From: Acanthosepion pharaonis
Lineage: Eukaryota > Mollusca > Cephalopoda > Sepiida > Sepiidae
Assembly (NCBI GenBank): GCA_903632075.3
Contig: CAHIKZ030005409.1
Span: 454,001-518,000, forward strand
Length of the DNA stretch: 64,000 bases
Reading direction: 5' to 3'
Of this stretch, positions 32,009-41,870 are shown one piece after another. Both the position numbers and the translations under genes were made by a program. Position 1 is the first letter of the stretch; each line of letters opens with the position of its first letter. The notes beneath the pieces were generated by a model, which was given only the letters and a program-made list of their open reading frames with translations, made no database searches and was not told where the DNA came from.

Positions 32009-32835
32009 TATGTCGGTAATTATGTGTTTTCCGGTTTCTTTTTTTTACTTTTTTTTTACTTTTTTCAAGTTTCATCTCTCCAACTGATAATTACTGTTAG
32101 TAAATAAAAAAAATAAATAAAAATAAAACAATAAAATAATAAAAAAAATGCAACCTTAAAATAATTAGAAATTTACATTGTTTTTACGATTAAAATAAAT
32201 AAATTATGACTTCTGCAGCGTGTTAAAACGAAAATAAATATAAAAATAAAGGTCGTTTAAAACAAGTTGAACGATTAAACTTAGAAAATTCGATTAAATC
32301 TATCGATTAACGTGGTAAAGTTAACGTGTGAGATTAACAAATAAAATTAAATTTAGAATTTTGATCATTACGCGAAAAAAAAAAGCGGAAAGAAGGGAGA
32401 ACAATGATGCTAGGTAAGACGTTTAACAAGAATTAGTCCCAAATAATTATTATTCCATATATAGTCCCATAGTTGGTGACAGAAAAGGAAAAAAGAGATA
32501 AAATGGAAGTCAAAAGACTTCTATTAAGCAATAAAAAAAAAAAAATAAAAAACGACGAAAAAACAATTGACCCGGGGAACGATGTTGTCAACAAAAGATG
32601 CTAAAAAAAAAAAATAAATAACTTTACCAACATTTAAAAATTCTAAAAAATAAAAATAAAAAAATAAAATAAGATAGATGAATAAGTTAAAATTGGGAGA
32701 GTTGATAAAAAAGTTAAAAAAAAAAAAAAAATCTACAACTAATTTTCTGACTATATATATTTACAAACAAATACGGCATTTATAATTAGTTATAAGCTGT
32801 GACATATCTTTATACTATTTACATTAAAATAATAT
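32009..32835. other. T-rich then A-rich low-complexity block
   Basis: Several TTTTTTACTTTTTT repeats (31,990-32,065), then AAAAATAAATAAA-type runs and A10-A15 tracts to 32,730. There is no gene. On the minus strand these are T-tracts, so they are not a poly(A) tail of the neighbouring minus-strand LINE. Confidence 0.7.
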
Positions 32836-32839
32836 ACAA

Positions 32840-33394
32840 TTAAAGATTTATAAATTTGTTACTGCGTAAAATATCTTTTAAAAAAAAAAAACAAAAGAAA
32901 AAAAATCTATCTCGAACTTGGACTACCTTTTTTCCCTGATTGCTTGTCCATGCACTGGCTCGTTTTAGCCATAACCATTTAGCTGGGGTTTTTTTTTCTG
33001 CTGTAATAGTTTGGATAGCCTTTCGTCTTTTTGTTAAAACTATTCCAATATCTGATAGGGCGCCGACTAGTGATTTTGCTACAAAACCCCTTGTGCCTAC
33101 TTCAATTGGCTTGCAGCTTGCCTTCCATCCATTGCTCCTACAATTTTCCAGTAATTCGTCGTATTTTGGTTTTTTCTGTTCATTCGCTTCTTCTGCATTA
33201 TCCTCATAACAAACTGTTAATTCCCACATAATGATTTTCTTTAGCTTATTTGAAAAGAGGACTAAGTCTGGATGCAATAGGGTCTTGAAAATGTGATCCG
33301 GGAAGTTTAATCTTTTGCCTATATCTACCCTAAGATCCCAGTCTGTTGTCGATAGACAATTGGGTGTAATCATTTTCTTTGGGTTCGGTTTCAC
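32840..33394 (-). pseudogene. RLE-type LINE C-terminal endonuclease domain
   Basis: A 184-codon frame, one of the longest non-microsatellite frames in the window. It has STTDWDLRVDIGKRLNFPDH, then LLHPDLVLFSNKLKKIIMWE with Asp43 and Glu58 (PD-x14-E), then LTVCYEDNAEEANEQKKPKY, ELLENCRSNGWKASCKPIEV and GTRGFVAKSLVG, ending WLWLKRASAW. The PD…(D/E)xx arrangement is that of the restriction-like endonuclease at the C-terminus of R2/R4/NeSL/Hero-group LINEs, which nicks the target DNA to prime reverse transcription. The Phe/Lys-rich last 25 residues come from low-complexity DNA. The exact clade is not certain. Confidence 0.85.
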
Positions 33395-33605
33395 GCTGGC
33401 TTTAATAAAAATTATAACATTCCTGTTTGCATTAAATGTGTTTGTACGGATTGGCTGTGTTAACGACTTCTGCTATGTCTTTTAATATCTGATCATGGCG
33501 CCATCTGTACCTACCATCAGTCAACGCTGATTTGCAGCTACTAGATATGTGTTTTAATGACCCTAATTGACCGCACAAGGGCGATTCCGATTTAGACTAT
33601 AGCTT
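33395..33605 (-). pseudogene. RLE-type LINE zinc-knuckle region, frameshifted
   Basis: Minus-strand reading gives SPLCGQLGSLKHISSSCKSA followed by LTDGRYRWRHDQILKDIAEV. In intact relatives this is a CCHC-like knuckle (CPLC…H…C) that directly precedes the endonuclease, followed by the conserved RYRWRHDQ(I/V)L. The first Cys is Ser here, and a frameshift near 33,430 separates it from the endonuclease frame. Confidence 0.8.
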
Positions 33606-33609
33606 TAGG

Positions 33610-33885
33610 TTAACTTGTGCTTAGGAGAAGGTCGTAAACTGCCCGGATTAGAAAATTCATGACTATTTCGTTACGCCATAGTTCAGACCATTTAACTTTC
33701 CAATGAATCATTGTTTCCCATTTTGTCCACGCTCCTTGTTGTTTCAACCCAATCATCTTTGCTACTCTCATTTCCTCTTCCCCTGCGCGAATTTCGTCCA
33801 GTAAGAGTCGATGTTTTTCTTTGCCTACAGCTTTGTCAATTCTAACTGTGGGGAAAAAAACCAAGCCCTGCACAACCAGTGGCAA
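33610..33885 (-). pseudogene. RLE-type LINE region between RT thumb and zinc knuckle
   Basis: The frame contains LVFFPTVRIDKAVGKEKHRL, LLDEIRAGEEEMRVAKMIGL and KQQGAWTKWE, then WSELWRNE and FLIRAVYDLL. This order, basic helix, GLxQQGAWTxWE, then LIxAVYDxLPSP, is typical of the same LINE family upstream of its CPLC knuckle. Confidence 0.8.
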
Positions 33886-34108
33886 CAGTACCCAGTACTA
33901 CTTTTTTGCGAAGACGCTCTTCTGCCAATTTCAACTCCTTTACTGCGTTCCATTTCCTGCCAGTGTAGACTTCAGTATTTGCTCCTGCCACTTTTGGATC
34001 CTTAGAGAACTTTATCTACTTTGTATTCTTCTACAATGCTTTTAAATGGGAGCTGAAGAGTATTGAATTTATTGTAAAGGGCAGCGCTGCCGAGACACTT
34101 TGGCAGAC

Positions 34109-34471
34109 CTAGCCATCTTCGTAAACGAGCGTTAATCTTTTTTCTATCTGTTCTACGGAAGAAGTAGTGAACTCGTAGATGGATAACGGCCACAATATCT
34201 TGGGCAGGATAACATGCTGATAAATCCATGCCTTGTATCTACCAGGTAATCCAGACTTGTCTACTTTGTCTAACCATACCTCTAAGATTTTCTTAGTTTC
34301 CTGGAATGCGACAGAGTTTTTCAGGGTATTGTCAAAACGCTTACCCAAATTCTTGATAGGGTTTTGCTTTATAGTCAGGATAAATTCGTCGGACAATTTA
34401 AAACGATCCCTCTCTGATGTTTTTCTTTTTTTTAACACGAGTGACCTTGATTTGACAAGGTTGAAATTCAT
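34109..34471 (-). pseudogene. RLE-type LINE RT thumb fragment
   Basis: The frame reads NFNLVKSRSLVLKKRKTSER, then PIKNLGKRFDNTLKNSVAFQ, then LDKVDKSGLPGRYKAWIYQH and VILPKILWPLSIYEF. KSRSLVLKKGK and SGLPGRxKAWxYQH..LPRxLWPL are characteristic of the family just after the palm catalytic site. Downstream, RRWLGLPKCLGSAALY continues in another frame (34,080-34,130). Confidence 0.87.
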
Positions 34472-34598
34472 CCTCGACCATAAAATAAGTCTCTAAACCT
34501 TTTACTAGCCATCTCGCGCCAATCACAGACGAGGATGTTATGGTCATATCGTCCATGTATGCTCTTATTGACGAGATCTTGTTAAAGGACCTCTGCAT
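34398..34598 (-). pseudogene. RLE-type LINE RT palm catalytic site
   Basis: Contains SSIRAYMDDMTITSSSVIGA: the (F/Y)xDD reverse-transcriptase motif is intact as YMDD. It then reads ARWLVKGLE before a frameshift into the next segment. Confidence 0.87.
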
Positions 34599-34693
34599 TC
34601 TATTTGCGCAGCTTTTATGAGCATATTCATGTCTAAGGAAAAAAGGGTAGCTGAGATGGTGCAGCCTGTTATAATGCCTCTTTCTAATCTATG

Positions 34694-35026
34694 TCATGCA
34701 GATGTTGTGTTTCCTGCTGCTGTTCTCATTTTGAAATTATTATAATAGTCCACTATGGTCTCTATAATTTTGGCGGGAACATGATGGCGTTTTAAGGTTT
34801 CTTCTACCAACTTATGTGGGATTGAGCCATAGGCGTTCTTAAGGTCCATTAAGGAAAGCCATGTCGCCCTTATCTTTCCGTCTTTTAGCAGCTGCGTAAT
34901 GACACCTGTGTGTTCCATAATGCCTGGGACATCTCCTTTTTGAACAAATGTCGATGTAGCATTTAAGAGGAAATCTGTTAAACGTCGATTTAAAATACTA
35001 AAAAAATATTTTCCTTCGACGTTCAA
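34694..35026 (-). pseudogene. RLE-type LINE RT fingers/palm fragment
   Basis: The frame NVEGKYFFSILNRRLTDFLL is followed by VQKGDVPGIMEHTGVITQLL, then WLSLMDLKNAYGSIPHKLVE and TLKRHHVPAKIIETIVDYYN. The first catalytic Asp lies in the (D/L)L(A/K)NAYGSIPH block, which normally reads LDLANAYGS; here it is MDLKNAYGS. The order agrees with the downstream YMDD frame. Confidence 0.88.
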
Positions 35027-35031
35027 TCTAC

Positions 35032-35365
35032 CTAAATTGGTCCATTCTGAGCACCTCCATTAGCTATCTTCCCTTCTTCTCCAGACAGACATAACATACG
35101 GAGCAGCATTGGGCAACGTTTATAAACTGTAAGGGACTCCGTTAGGTTTGATCCCGATCTGGCTGTTTTTAATATTGTCTGAATTTCTTTCCATGTTGGT
35201 TCTTTTAAGTCAAAAGGGTATGCAGGCAGGTTCGGTGTGATTAGAGATGAGTTTTCTCCCAACTGTATTTGTCTATTTGGGTCACTCAATGTCTCTTTAA
35301 GGAAGTCATTTATTTCGTCTGGGGTCAATGTTAGCCTTCCACTACGTTTATCGTCTAATAATTTT
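35032..35365 (-). pseudogene. RLE-type LINE segment upstream of RT
   Basis: The frame MTPDEINDFLKETLSDPNRQ, LPAYPFDLKEPTWKEIQTIL then KTARSGS…P is the lead-in that normally reads …F.P..P..W.E....KARA.SAPGP.GVPY.VYK.CP.L… . KRCPMLLRML is seen at its end. Confidence 0.8.
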
Positions 35366-35960
35366 TTAGTGAAACCGTATGGATTGGTGACAAAAGCTAA
35401 TCGTTTGCGTGCCCTTTCCTTCCTTCCTATTCCTGTGCCATTCTGCTCTCCGTAAAGACTTCATTTTGAAAAGGATGGAGTCACGGAGCTCTTGAAACGG
35501 TCCCTTTTCTTCCGGTTTTGCTTTTTTGTATTGCTTTCGAATGGCTTTTAATTCCACTTTGCATTGTTTGATTTTATTTACCCTTCGATTTTCTACAGTT
35601 TTTCCTCTTGTTTTCTTTTCCTTGTATCCGAAGCACTCTGAAGCGTAGCTGACTATGATTTTTGATATAGTTCTTAAACGTGTATCCACCGAGCCATTTG
35701 AAATTAACTTCAGTATCTCGCTGATGTCTGAGTCGAAGTCGTGCCAAGCTTTTTTTGTCGACGGCCGCCGGCCATTTGATCTTTTCCCGAAATGTCTCAG
35801 AGGTAAATCGCGGGACACTTGTGCCCCTGCTTGGAAGAACTGGGCTCTGTGATGAGCTTCCCGACCCTGTATTTCCTGCGTCTCACCAGGAGGATTTCCT
35901 GTGCGCTGCATCTGGCTAGTTTCCAAATGACATTTCATTTGGGTTTGATGGATTTTTAGG
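35366..35960 (-). pseudogene. RLE-type LINE N-terminal region with zinc-finger remnant
   Basis: Reading through the start of the frame, CKNIRGLKIHQTQMKC (about 35,935-35,985) recalls the single C2H2-type finger at the N-terminus of R2-group LINEs; the first Cys of the pair appears to be Gly. Then come NPPGETQEIQGREAHHRAQ, KAWHDFDSDISEILKLISNG and a strongly basic linker (NKIKQCKVELKAIRKQYKKA). The finger helps recognise the insertion site in the family. Confidence 0.75.
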
Positions 35961-36250
35961 CCGCGTATATTCTTGCATTTTTTCCCGCATAATCATTGTC
36001 CGTGGGTGTGAGGCTTGGTCCGTCCTAATAGGGATCTCATTCTCCTCCCCTTTCTCAGGATCCCTTGGGGGTGTTTCTTATTTTGTGTGTCTGTAGCAAA
36101 AGGTTTATCAGCATATCGGGTAGCTAACCCAAGAATGCTTTAATTTGTGGTCTCTCCTCACCGTCAATTGACTTTTCAATTTGTCATCTAGTCTATTCCT
36201 ACTAGTCATCCGGCTTTTCTCGGACGTCACTGTTTTAACAGGAGAAAAAA
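35961..36250 (-). other. Probable 5' leader of the RLE-type LINE
   Basis: Continues from the N-terminal zinc-finger remnant toward the right-hand direct repeat. A minus frame (36,108-36,314) crosses the repeat boundary without any motif. Probably 5' untranslated or degraded N-terminal sequence. Confidence 0.45.
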
Positions 36251-36547
36251 TTACTTTGAATATACGCTCTTTAGCGCCAGAGGGTGTCGTCAATAATGTT
36301 CTGAATAGGGTCATTGGGCAGTTTCAGGTCTTTCAAACGTCAAACTCCCCTCACCAAGTCGAGCCCATCAGAGCTGATCAGTCTCTGATGCGTCCCCCAT
36401 CTAAATGAACAGCCTGCAGACACTGACTTATATTAGGCAAACCAACCCCTCTGTCACGCATTTGATTGGAAGTTGACCAACAGCCAATCGCAATGGTGTG
36501 AGCTCTATTTAAGCTGTTTACGGGGGATTTTTTACTTTTTCTTTTTT
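36251..36547 (+). repeat. 300-bp direct repeat, right copy
   Basis: Partner of the repeat at 31,709. Contains GATTGG (36,466), CCAATCGCAATGG (36,485) and TATTTAAG (36,506) on the plus strand, then CGGGGGATTTTTTAC. Confidence 0.92.
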
Positions 36548-36623
36548 GATAAATTAAAGCACCTTGTCTCTCGTATTCAATGAAATGTGCATGAAAGAAG
36601 GATTGCTGCCTAAATACACAAAT

Positions 36624-36763
<140 letters not shown>

Positions 36764-36949
36764 CAATGCACACATATATATATATGCCCAGAAATAATTC
36801 CAGCAGAAACTGAACAGTTGAACTGGTTCACTTTTGAATAATCTGTATCCACAACTACAATATCTATCAGAGGGATCGGTATAGTAGGACATTTGCTGTG
36901 CCCAGAACTCTGCTCGCAATCAATGCAAGTGGGTTCTATAAAATGCAAA

Positions 36950-37885
36950 ATGTAGGTGTGCTCAAGCAGTCCAATTATCTAACTGCTGCTTGAAGGAGAA
37001 ATCGTTCTAAAATCTGTGGAAGTTGTCAAGTGTATTGCTAGTTTTCAAGAATGCGTGTAAGCGCTTTTTCCCTTCACAGTATAGACACATGAGTTTCTTC
37101 AGTGACATTATTAAACTCTTTGAAGCTATAATCAACAAGAAGTTTGTTGATCGCCTCAATAGAAACAGCATCTTGAACGACAAAGAGTATAGGTTTCAAT
37201 TGTCTTGGTTCATCGCTGATATTCTAACTGCGATTACTCATAGAATCAGCTAGGCAGTAGACAACAAATACATCTCAAGGACGATCGCATTGGATATTTC
37301 AAAGGTCTTTGACAAGATGTGGCGTAAGCTGCCTAGGTATGAAATCACTGGAAGATTCTTCTCAACTAGAATACTCTTCCTAACGGATAGGTCCAAAAGG
37401 TAGTTGTTAACGGCCAGTCCTCCGTGAGCCAAGCGATCAACACAGAGAACTCTCAAATCCAACCCTCTTCCTGAGAGACAGATCAGGCCGAAAATGGAGT
37501 ATTGCTGCCATATATAGACAGTATTCACTTTACACCCTCGAAAGAATCCAAAAGTATCTCCGTGTCGTCCCTGTGGGTGATGAATTATTTTCCAACCAAC
37601 AACACCATTTGCACAGATGAGACGTCATAATCATCTTACTGCTCTATCGTTATTTCAATGGAAATAGTTCAGATCAACTATTGTTAGTTCCATCAGTCAT
37701 GATCTTGGCGGTTAGGAGCCACCATAAACCGCACATTGCAGAAAACCACCCACATTCTCTTTGTATTGCTTTATTGAGATGTAAGTTCCATTCGAGTATC
37801 TTCTTCCCACGAACCACTGCTTTGTAGAACCAACTCCAAAGAGGATGCTTCCCCGATCTGTACAATTTTAGATTCAGTTCTAACC
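36950..37885 (+). pseudogene. CR1/Jockey-like LINE, RT and C-terminal region (plus strand)
   Basis: Plus-strand blocks: VFKNACKRFFPSQYRHMSFF, SDIIKLFEAIINKKFVDRLN, RNSILNDKEYRF and ILTAITHRIS (37,020-37,255). After stops and frameshifts come ALDISKVFDKMWRKLPR-like sequence (37,285), VVVNGQSS (37,398), LRPKMEYCCHIW (37,483), LLYRYFNGNSSDQLL (37,640) and FFPRTTALWNQLQRGCFPDL (37,800-37,865). This is the series seen at 26.4 and 43.2 kb. The block with the YADD site is deleted between NGQSS and RPKMEYC. The tandem 60-bp array begins where the last codons should be. Confidence 0.87.
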
Positions 37886-38298
37886 TACCAGTGAATGCCT
37901 CTCGTTCAACTACATTGTTCATTTGTTATTTCACTTCTAACATAACAGTGAATGCTTTTCGTGCTGCAGGTACAGTTCTCATTTCTTAATTCATTTCTAA
38001 TATACCAATGAATACCCTTCTTGTATCAAATACATTCATCATTTGTCATTTCAATTGTAACGTATCAGTGAATTATTTTCGTGTTGCAAATAAATTCTCA
38101 GTTTTTATTTCAGCTCTAACGTATCAATTTCGTGCTGCAAGTACTTTCCACATTTGTTTTTTTCAGTTTAACGCATCAAGGAATGCATTTCGCGGTGTCA
38201 ATAAATTCCTCATTTGGTATTTCATTTCTAAAGTATCAGCGAATGTCTTTCGTGCTGCAAGTATATTCACCATTTGTTATTTCAAAAAAATAAAATAA
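37886..38298. repeat. 60-bp tandem repeat array, first block (~7 units)
   Basis: The unit is TTCTAACGTATCAGTGAATG, CCTTTCGTGCTGCAAGTACA, TTCCTCATTTGTTATTTCAG. Since 60 bp is 20 codons, one frame stays open for 96 codons (38,008-38,298) with a 20-residue period (…ICHFNCNVSVNYFRVANKFS…). Units differ by 10-25 percent. It follows the LINE with no gap and ends in an AAAAT-rich tract. Whether the peptide is ever made is unknown. Confidence 0.9.
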
Positions 38299-38640
38299 AA
38301 TAAAATAAAATAAATAAATAAAATAAAACAAAGAATAAAAAGAAAGATAATTATTTGCATGAAAATATTCTATAAGATTCGGTGAAGAAAACTAAGGAAT
38401 AATGAATAATTTACCCACAAAATCAATGAATGAATAATTTATAAAATGTTGCTTACATTTCACATTAATATTATATTTATAATTTTGTCCTTATTAAAAT
38501 GATGCGGTTGTCTGTTTTTTGCCCCGAACATTTGATTTTTATAAATTTTCGCACATTTTGAATTATAAATTTTAACTTCAACAAAATATTTCTCGAACTT
38601 TCGGTCACCTGGCTAATAAAAGAAACTTAAAAAAATTCGT
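38283..38640. other. (AAAAT)n tract and AT-rich spacer
   Basis: AAAAT/AAATA repeats at 38,283-38,330, then AT-rich sequence with no feature recognised up to an isolated 60-bp unit. Confidence 0.6.
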
Positions 38641-38702
38641 AACAGTGAATGCCTTTCTTACTTCATGTATATTCCTCATTTATTATTTCAGTTATTTGTT
38701 TC
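38641..38702. repeat. Single 60-bp unit of the same tandem family
   Basis: AACAGTGAATGCCTTTCTTA followed by CATTATTTATTATTTCAG-like sequence: one isolated unit placed directly before the resumed LINE 3' end. Confidence 0.75.
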
Positions 38703-38890
38703 CCCAAATACTACAATATTAACTTGTTCAAGTCTAGGGTTAACTATTATCTTTCACGTATACCCGCATAATATGTGCCTCTTACTCTGTAACCCTTGAG
38801 TGGTCCTCAGGCCTTTGTACAGAATGAAAATCATTGTAAAAATGACGAATTTTCTGTATGGGATTAAAACTATTATGACAAATAAAACTT
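38703..38890 (+). pseudogene. CR1/Jockey-like LINE 3' end after the tandem array
   Basis: Begins with CCCCAAATACTACAATATTA, ACTTGTTCAAGTCTAGGGTT, equivalent to the FPDxYNINLFKSRVN codons. It continues to CCCTTGAGTGGTCCTCAGGC, the family's 3' UTR signature also found at 26.4 and 63.9 kb. About 30 bp overlap in content with the end of the LINE part before the array (TTCCCCGATCTGTACAATTT), so the array sits between two copies of this stretch. Confidence 0.8.
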
Positions 38891-38898
38891 AACAGAAA

Positions 38899-38958
38899 CA
38901 ACAACAACAACAAAAACAACAACAACAACAACAACAACAATTAATAATAATAATAATA
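38899..38958. repeat. (CAA)n and (AAT)n microsatellites
   Basis: About 14 CAA units with one interruption, followed by five AAT units. Confidence 0.95.
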
Positions 38959-38971
38959 ATGATTATATATG

Positions 38972-39016
38972 ACTGCCATTCATCTTGTTATATTTTATAA
39001 CAAGATGAATGGCAGT
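38972..39016. repeat. Perfect 21-bp inverted repeat, 3-base loop
   Basis: ACTGCCATTCATCTTGTTAT-A and its exact reverse complement at 38,996-39,016 around TTT. A single long hairpin at the junction of an (AAT)n tract with ordinary sequence. Confidence 0.95.
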
Positions 39017-39019
39017 TAT

Positions 39020-40295
39020 AAGCAAGAAGAACCCCAAAAACTATTATTAACTGAATGTGTTCAACTTATGAAATTAGTAATTTATTATAACGATTTCACA
39101 TCATATCATTTCTAATAATTTCTGTTTTTAAAAATCAGCATTTATCCATCTTAATGTCATCTACCCATATGCTTGTCCTTTTGGGAGATTATACTATATT
39201 TACCTATTATATCAAATTCATCTGTTAGCCAAAGATCCACCATCTTGTCATGTAGGTTTGTTTGTTCAAAGCGCTATCCGTATTCAAACAAACATGTAAT
39301 ACACAAGTTTCGTATTTCTCGCACATGTACTCGTCAAATACTTGTTACATTTTAAGCAAACCGCAAAAAATCCAATTCTTGAAATTCTTATCATTAAAAA
39401 AAAGAATTATTTTTGTTTACACCGACGAATGAGCCAGGCAGATAAAGCAAAAGCTTCGGGGTTACTGGTAGAAAACGCCTTTACGACAGCAAAATGGAGG
39501 TGATATCATATTATCAGTTGGGATTGTAGATGGCGAACTCAAGGTAAGTTTCAGATAAGATGACAACTTATACATAGATTGATATTTTTGAAGGCACATT
39601 TGGAGCCATAGAAGAAAAGGTGAAACCTAGATAATAATAGAAACTTAAAAATTTCGGTAAAATTAATAAAACTATTGTTACAAGTAGTTTATAATTTATA
39701 CATATGTGAAATATTTTGCACATTTATAATACAAATATTTCTGTGATTTCCTTCATTAATTTTCTAAAAAGTAGAAAAAAATAAAATGGATAACCATGTG
39801 AGATTCTCTACTGCATGAATTAATACGTACTTGAGTAAATTAACAATAAATAGACCTAATGATTGTATCAGCAAAAAATTATTTGACATTGTCATTGTCT
39901 TCACTTCATCATTTTTCGTTCTTACTGTTGCTTACATTTGTGTGTATATGTGTGCGTGCGTATCAACGCGTGTGTTGGTGTGTATATAAATTTCTGTTAA
40001 TGCACAGGAGTGCGTAAATTTATACATGAAGTATTCTGACTTAAATGTACATCAATAAATGTATATGCATTTGTATGTGAATCTAAGTTTCTGAGTTTTT
40101 GATGAAAATTGCCTATATGCGAATTTTCTGTGCTTGTTGATGATGTTAAAATACTTATGTCCTTATACAAGACTGTTTCTTTTTCATTTGTTTGTCTTTA
40201 CGCACTTGTATGAAAGGGTGTTTGTGATAAAATATTCCAACTGTACTTTACATTCCTGGTGTGTTAATAGCGAATCAACACTGTAGAGAGTTAAA
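39020..40295. other. AT-rich sequence, no gene recognised
   Basis: No motif or repeat stands out. The ORFs of 60-76 codons here are unrecognisable. Confidence 0.5.
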
Positions 40296-40296
40296 T

Positions 40297-40351
40297 GAGT
40301 ATAGACGGGTCCGACCAAATAACCAGTATTTGGTCGGACCCGTCTATACTC
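40297..40351. repeat. Perfect 24-bp inverted repeat, 7-base loop
   Basis: GAGTATAGACGGGTCCGACC-AAAT (40,297-40,320) and its exact reverse complement (40,328-40,351) around AACCAGT. It is GC-rich in the stem, unlike the AT-rich surroundings. Confidence 0.96.
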
Positions 40352-40569
40352 GTTGATATAGCAACGTTGGTACAACGAGATTGGATTTGTCAAATCTTTT
40401 TGGTGTCATTCGTTTGTCATACTCATAGCTGTTTGCAAGACTGTACCATCAAATCTAATTTTAAACGTAAGAAAACTGATTTTCATCAGCGAATCTCGGC
40501 AATCGCTGAATGCAAAGCAATTTAGGAAAATAACCTATTTGAAATGTATATTTCATATTTACATCTATC

Positions 40570-40680
40570 ACTTCCAAGATGAAAGCCGGAAGGCACAACG
40601 GCCGAAACATTGTGATTACAACAACAAAGATGAGGAAAATATTCTGAATGTAAATAGTGTAAATAATGATGACTCTTCAT
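40570..40680. repeat. Half-unit of the 14.6-kb palindromic repeat
   Basis: Contains AAGGCACAACGGCCGAAACA, ATTGTGATTACAACAACAAA, GATGAGGAAAATATTCTGAA and GTAAATAATG, in the same order as the right arm at 14,780-14,876. It is one arm only, without its partner. Confidence 0.82.
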
Positions 40681-41034
40681 TACAGAAATTTAAACAGAAA
40701 GTTAATCATAGTTAATTAACAAGTAAAACGTGTAATGGATGCCAATCATGATATTACTTTACAGTCAACGAAAGTGACGTATTGAAAGTAGTTAAGCCAT
40801 ATGAATAAAAGAGAGAGAGAGAGTAGAAAAGAAAGCACGGTAAAACATTTTGAGAAAAAAATCGAAAGTAAACATTAAAAAGAAAATAATTTCATAAAAA
40901 TACATTCTTAAGAAAAGAATTCCAAAATATTCTTAACAAAAATAATAAAACAGTCACAAAGAACAATCCAAATTCAGAATAGATCCCCCCCTCAAGAATA
41001 ACCGTTGTTATATCAAGAATTAATCCGTTGTTAT

Positions 41035-41870
41035 ATCACTTCTAATATATCAGTGAATGCATTTCGTGGTGTAAATAAATTCATCATTTGGTATTTCAGT
41101 TCTGACGTAAATGCCTTTTGTGCTAAAATACATTCCTTAATTGTTATTTCAGTTCTAATCTACCACTGAAGACCTTTTTACTGCAAGTACATTCCACCTT
41201 TGTTATTTTAGTTGTAATATAGTAGTTAATGTCGTTTGTGCTGGAAGTCTATTCCTAATGTGTTATTTCAGTTCTAACATATCAATGAATGCCTTTCATG
41301 CAACTATATTCCTCATTTGTTATTTCAGTTTTAGTATATCAAGGAATGCATTTCGTGGTGGAAATAAAATTCTCATTTCTTATTTCAGTTCTAACGTAAC
41401 TGTGGGAAGCCTCGTGCTGAAAGTATTTTCATCATTTATTAATTCATATCAATGAAATTCTTTCGTGCTGCAAATAAGTTCCTCATTTGTTATTTCAGTT
41501 CTAACCTATCAATGAATGAACCTCGTCCTGCAAGGGCATTCTTCATTCCTTACTTCTAACGTATCATTGAATGACTTTCGTGCTTTACGTACATTCCTCA
41601 TTTTTTATTTTAATTCTAAAGTATCGGTAAATGTCTTCCGTGCTACAAGTACATTCCTCATTTGTTATTTCAGTTCTAACGTGTTTCAGTGAATGCCTTT
41701 TCTACTGCAAATAAATTCCCCATTTGTCATTTCAGTTGTAACTTACCAGTGAATGCATTTTATGATGCAAGTACATTCCTTATTTGTTATTTTTGCTTTA
41801 ACTTGTCAATGAATGATTTTCCTGCTACATATACATTCCTCATTTGTTTTATTCACTCTCAGAAGACACG
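41035..41870. repeat. 60-bp tandem repeat array, second block (~14 units)
   Basis: The same unit as at 37,886 and in the same orientation: TCAGTGAATGCCTTTCGTGC, TGCAAGTACATTCCTCATTT, GTTATTTCAGTTCTAACGTA. Open frames at 41,258-41,455 and 41,689-42,057 again show a 20-residue period (MNAF…CYF.CNLSMN). Some units are shortened or frameshifted, so the block does not keep one continuous frame. Confidence 0.92.

Larger units (their letters stand above)
31573..36591. mobile_element. ~5-kb composite: outer inverted repeats, inner 300-bp direct repeats, RLE-type LINE
   Basis: Outer 32-bp inverted repeats (31,573-31,604 and 36,560-36,591, one mismatch, TGCACATTTCATTGAATACG core) bound the region, and both abut (TA)n/(CA)n microsatellites. 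Inside each edge lies one copy of a 300-bp direct repeat. Between these is a decayed minus-strand LINE and an A-rich block (32,100-32,740). LINEs do not normally have terminal direct or inverted repeats. The arrangement could be one unusual element, a LINE inserted in an older repeat, or two 5' UTR copies from a tandem insertion. Confidence 0.6.

Noticed and set aside
32940..35455. Several plus-strand frames of 65-90 codons
   Set aside because: All are shadows of the minus-strand RLE-type LINE, whose motifs (YMDD, PD-x14-E, RYRWRHDQ) read only on the minus strand.
37886..41870. CRISPR-like repeat array
   Set aside because: The 60-bp units are contiguous, mutually diverged and lack unique spacers. 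The host is a eukaryote. The same applies to the 68-bp array at 11.85 kb.
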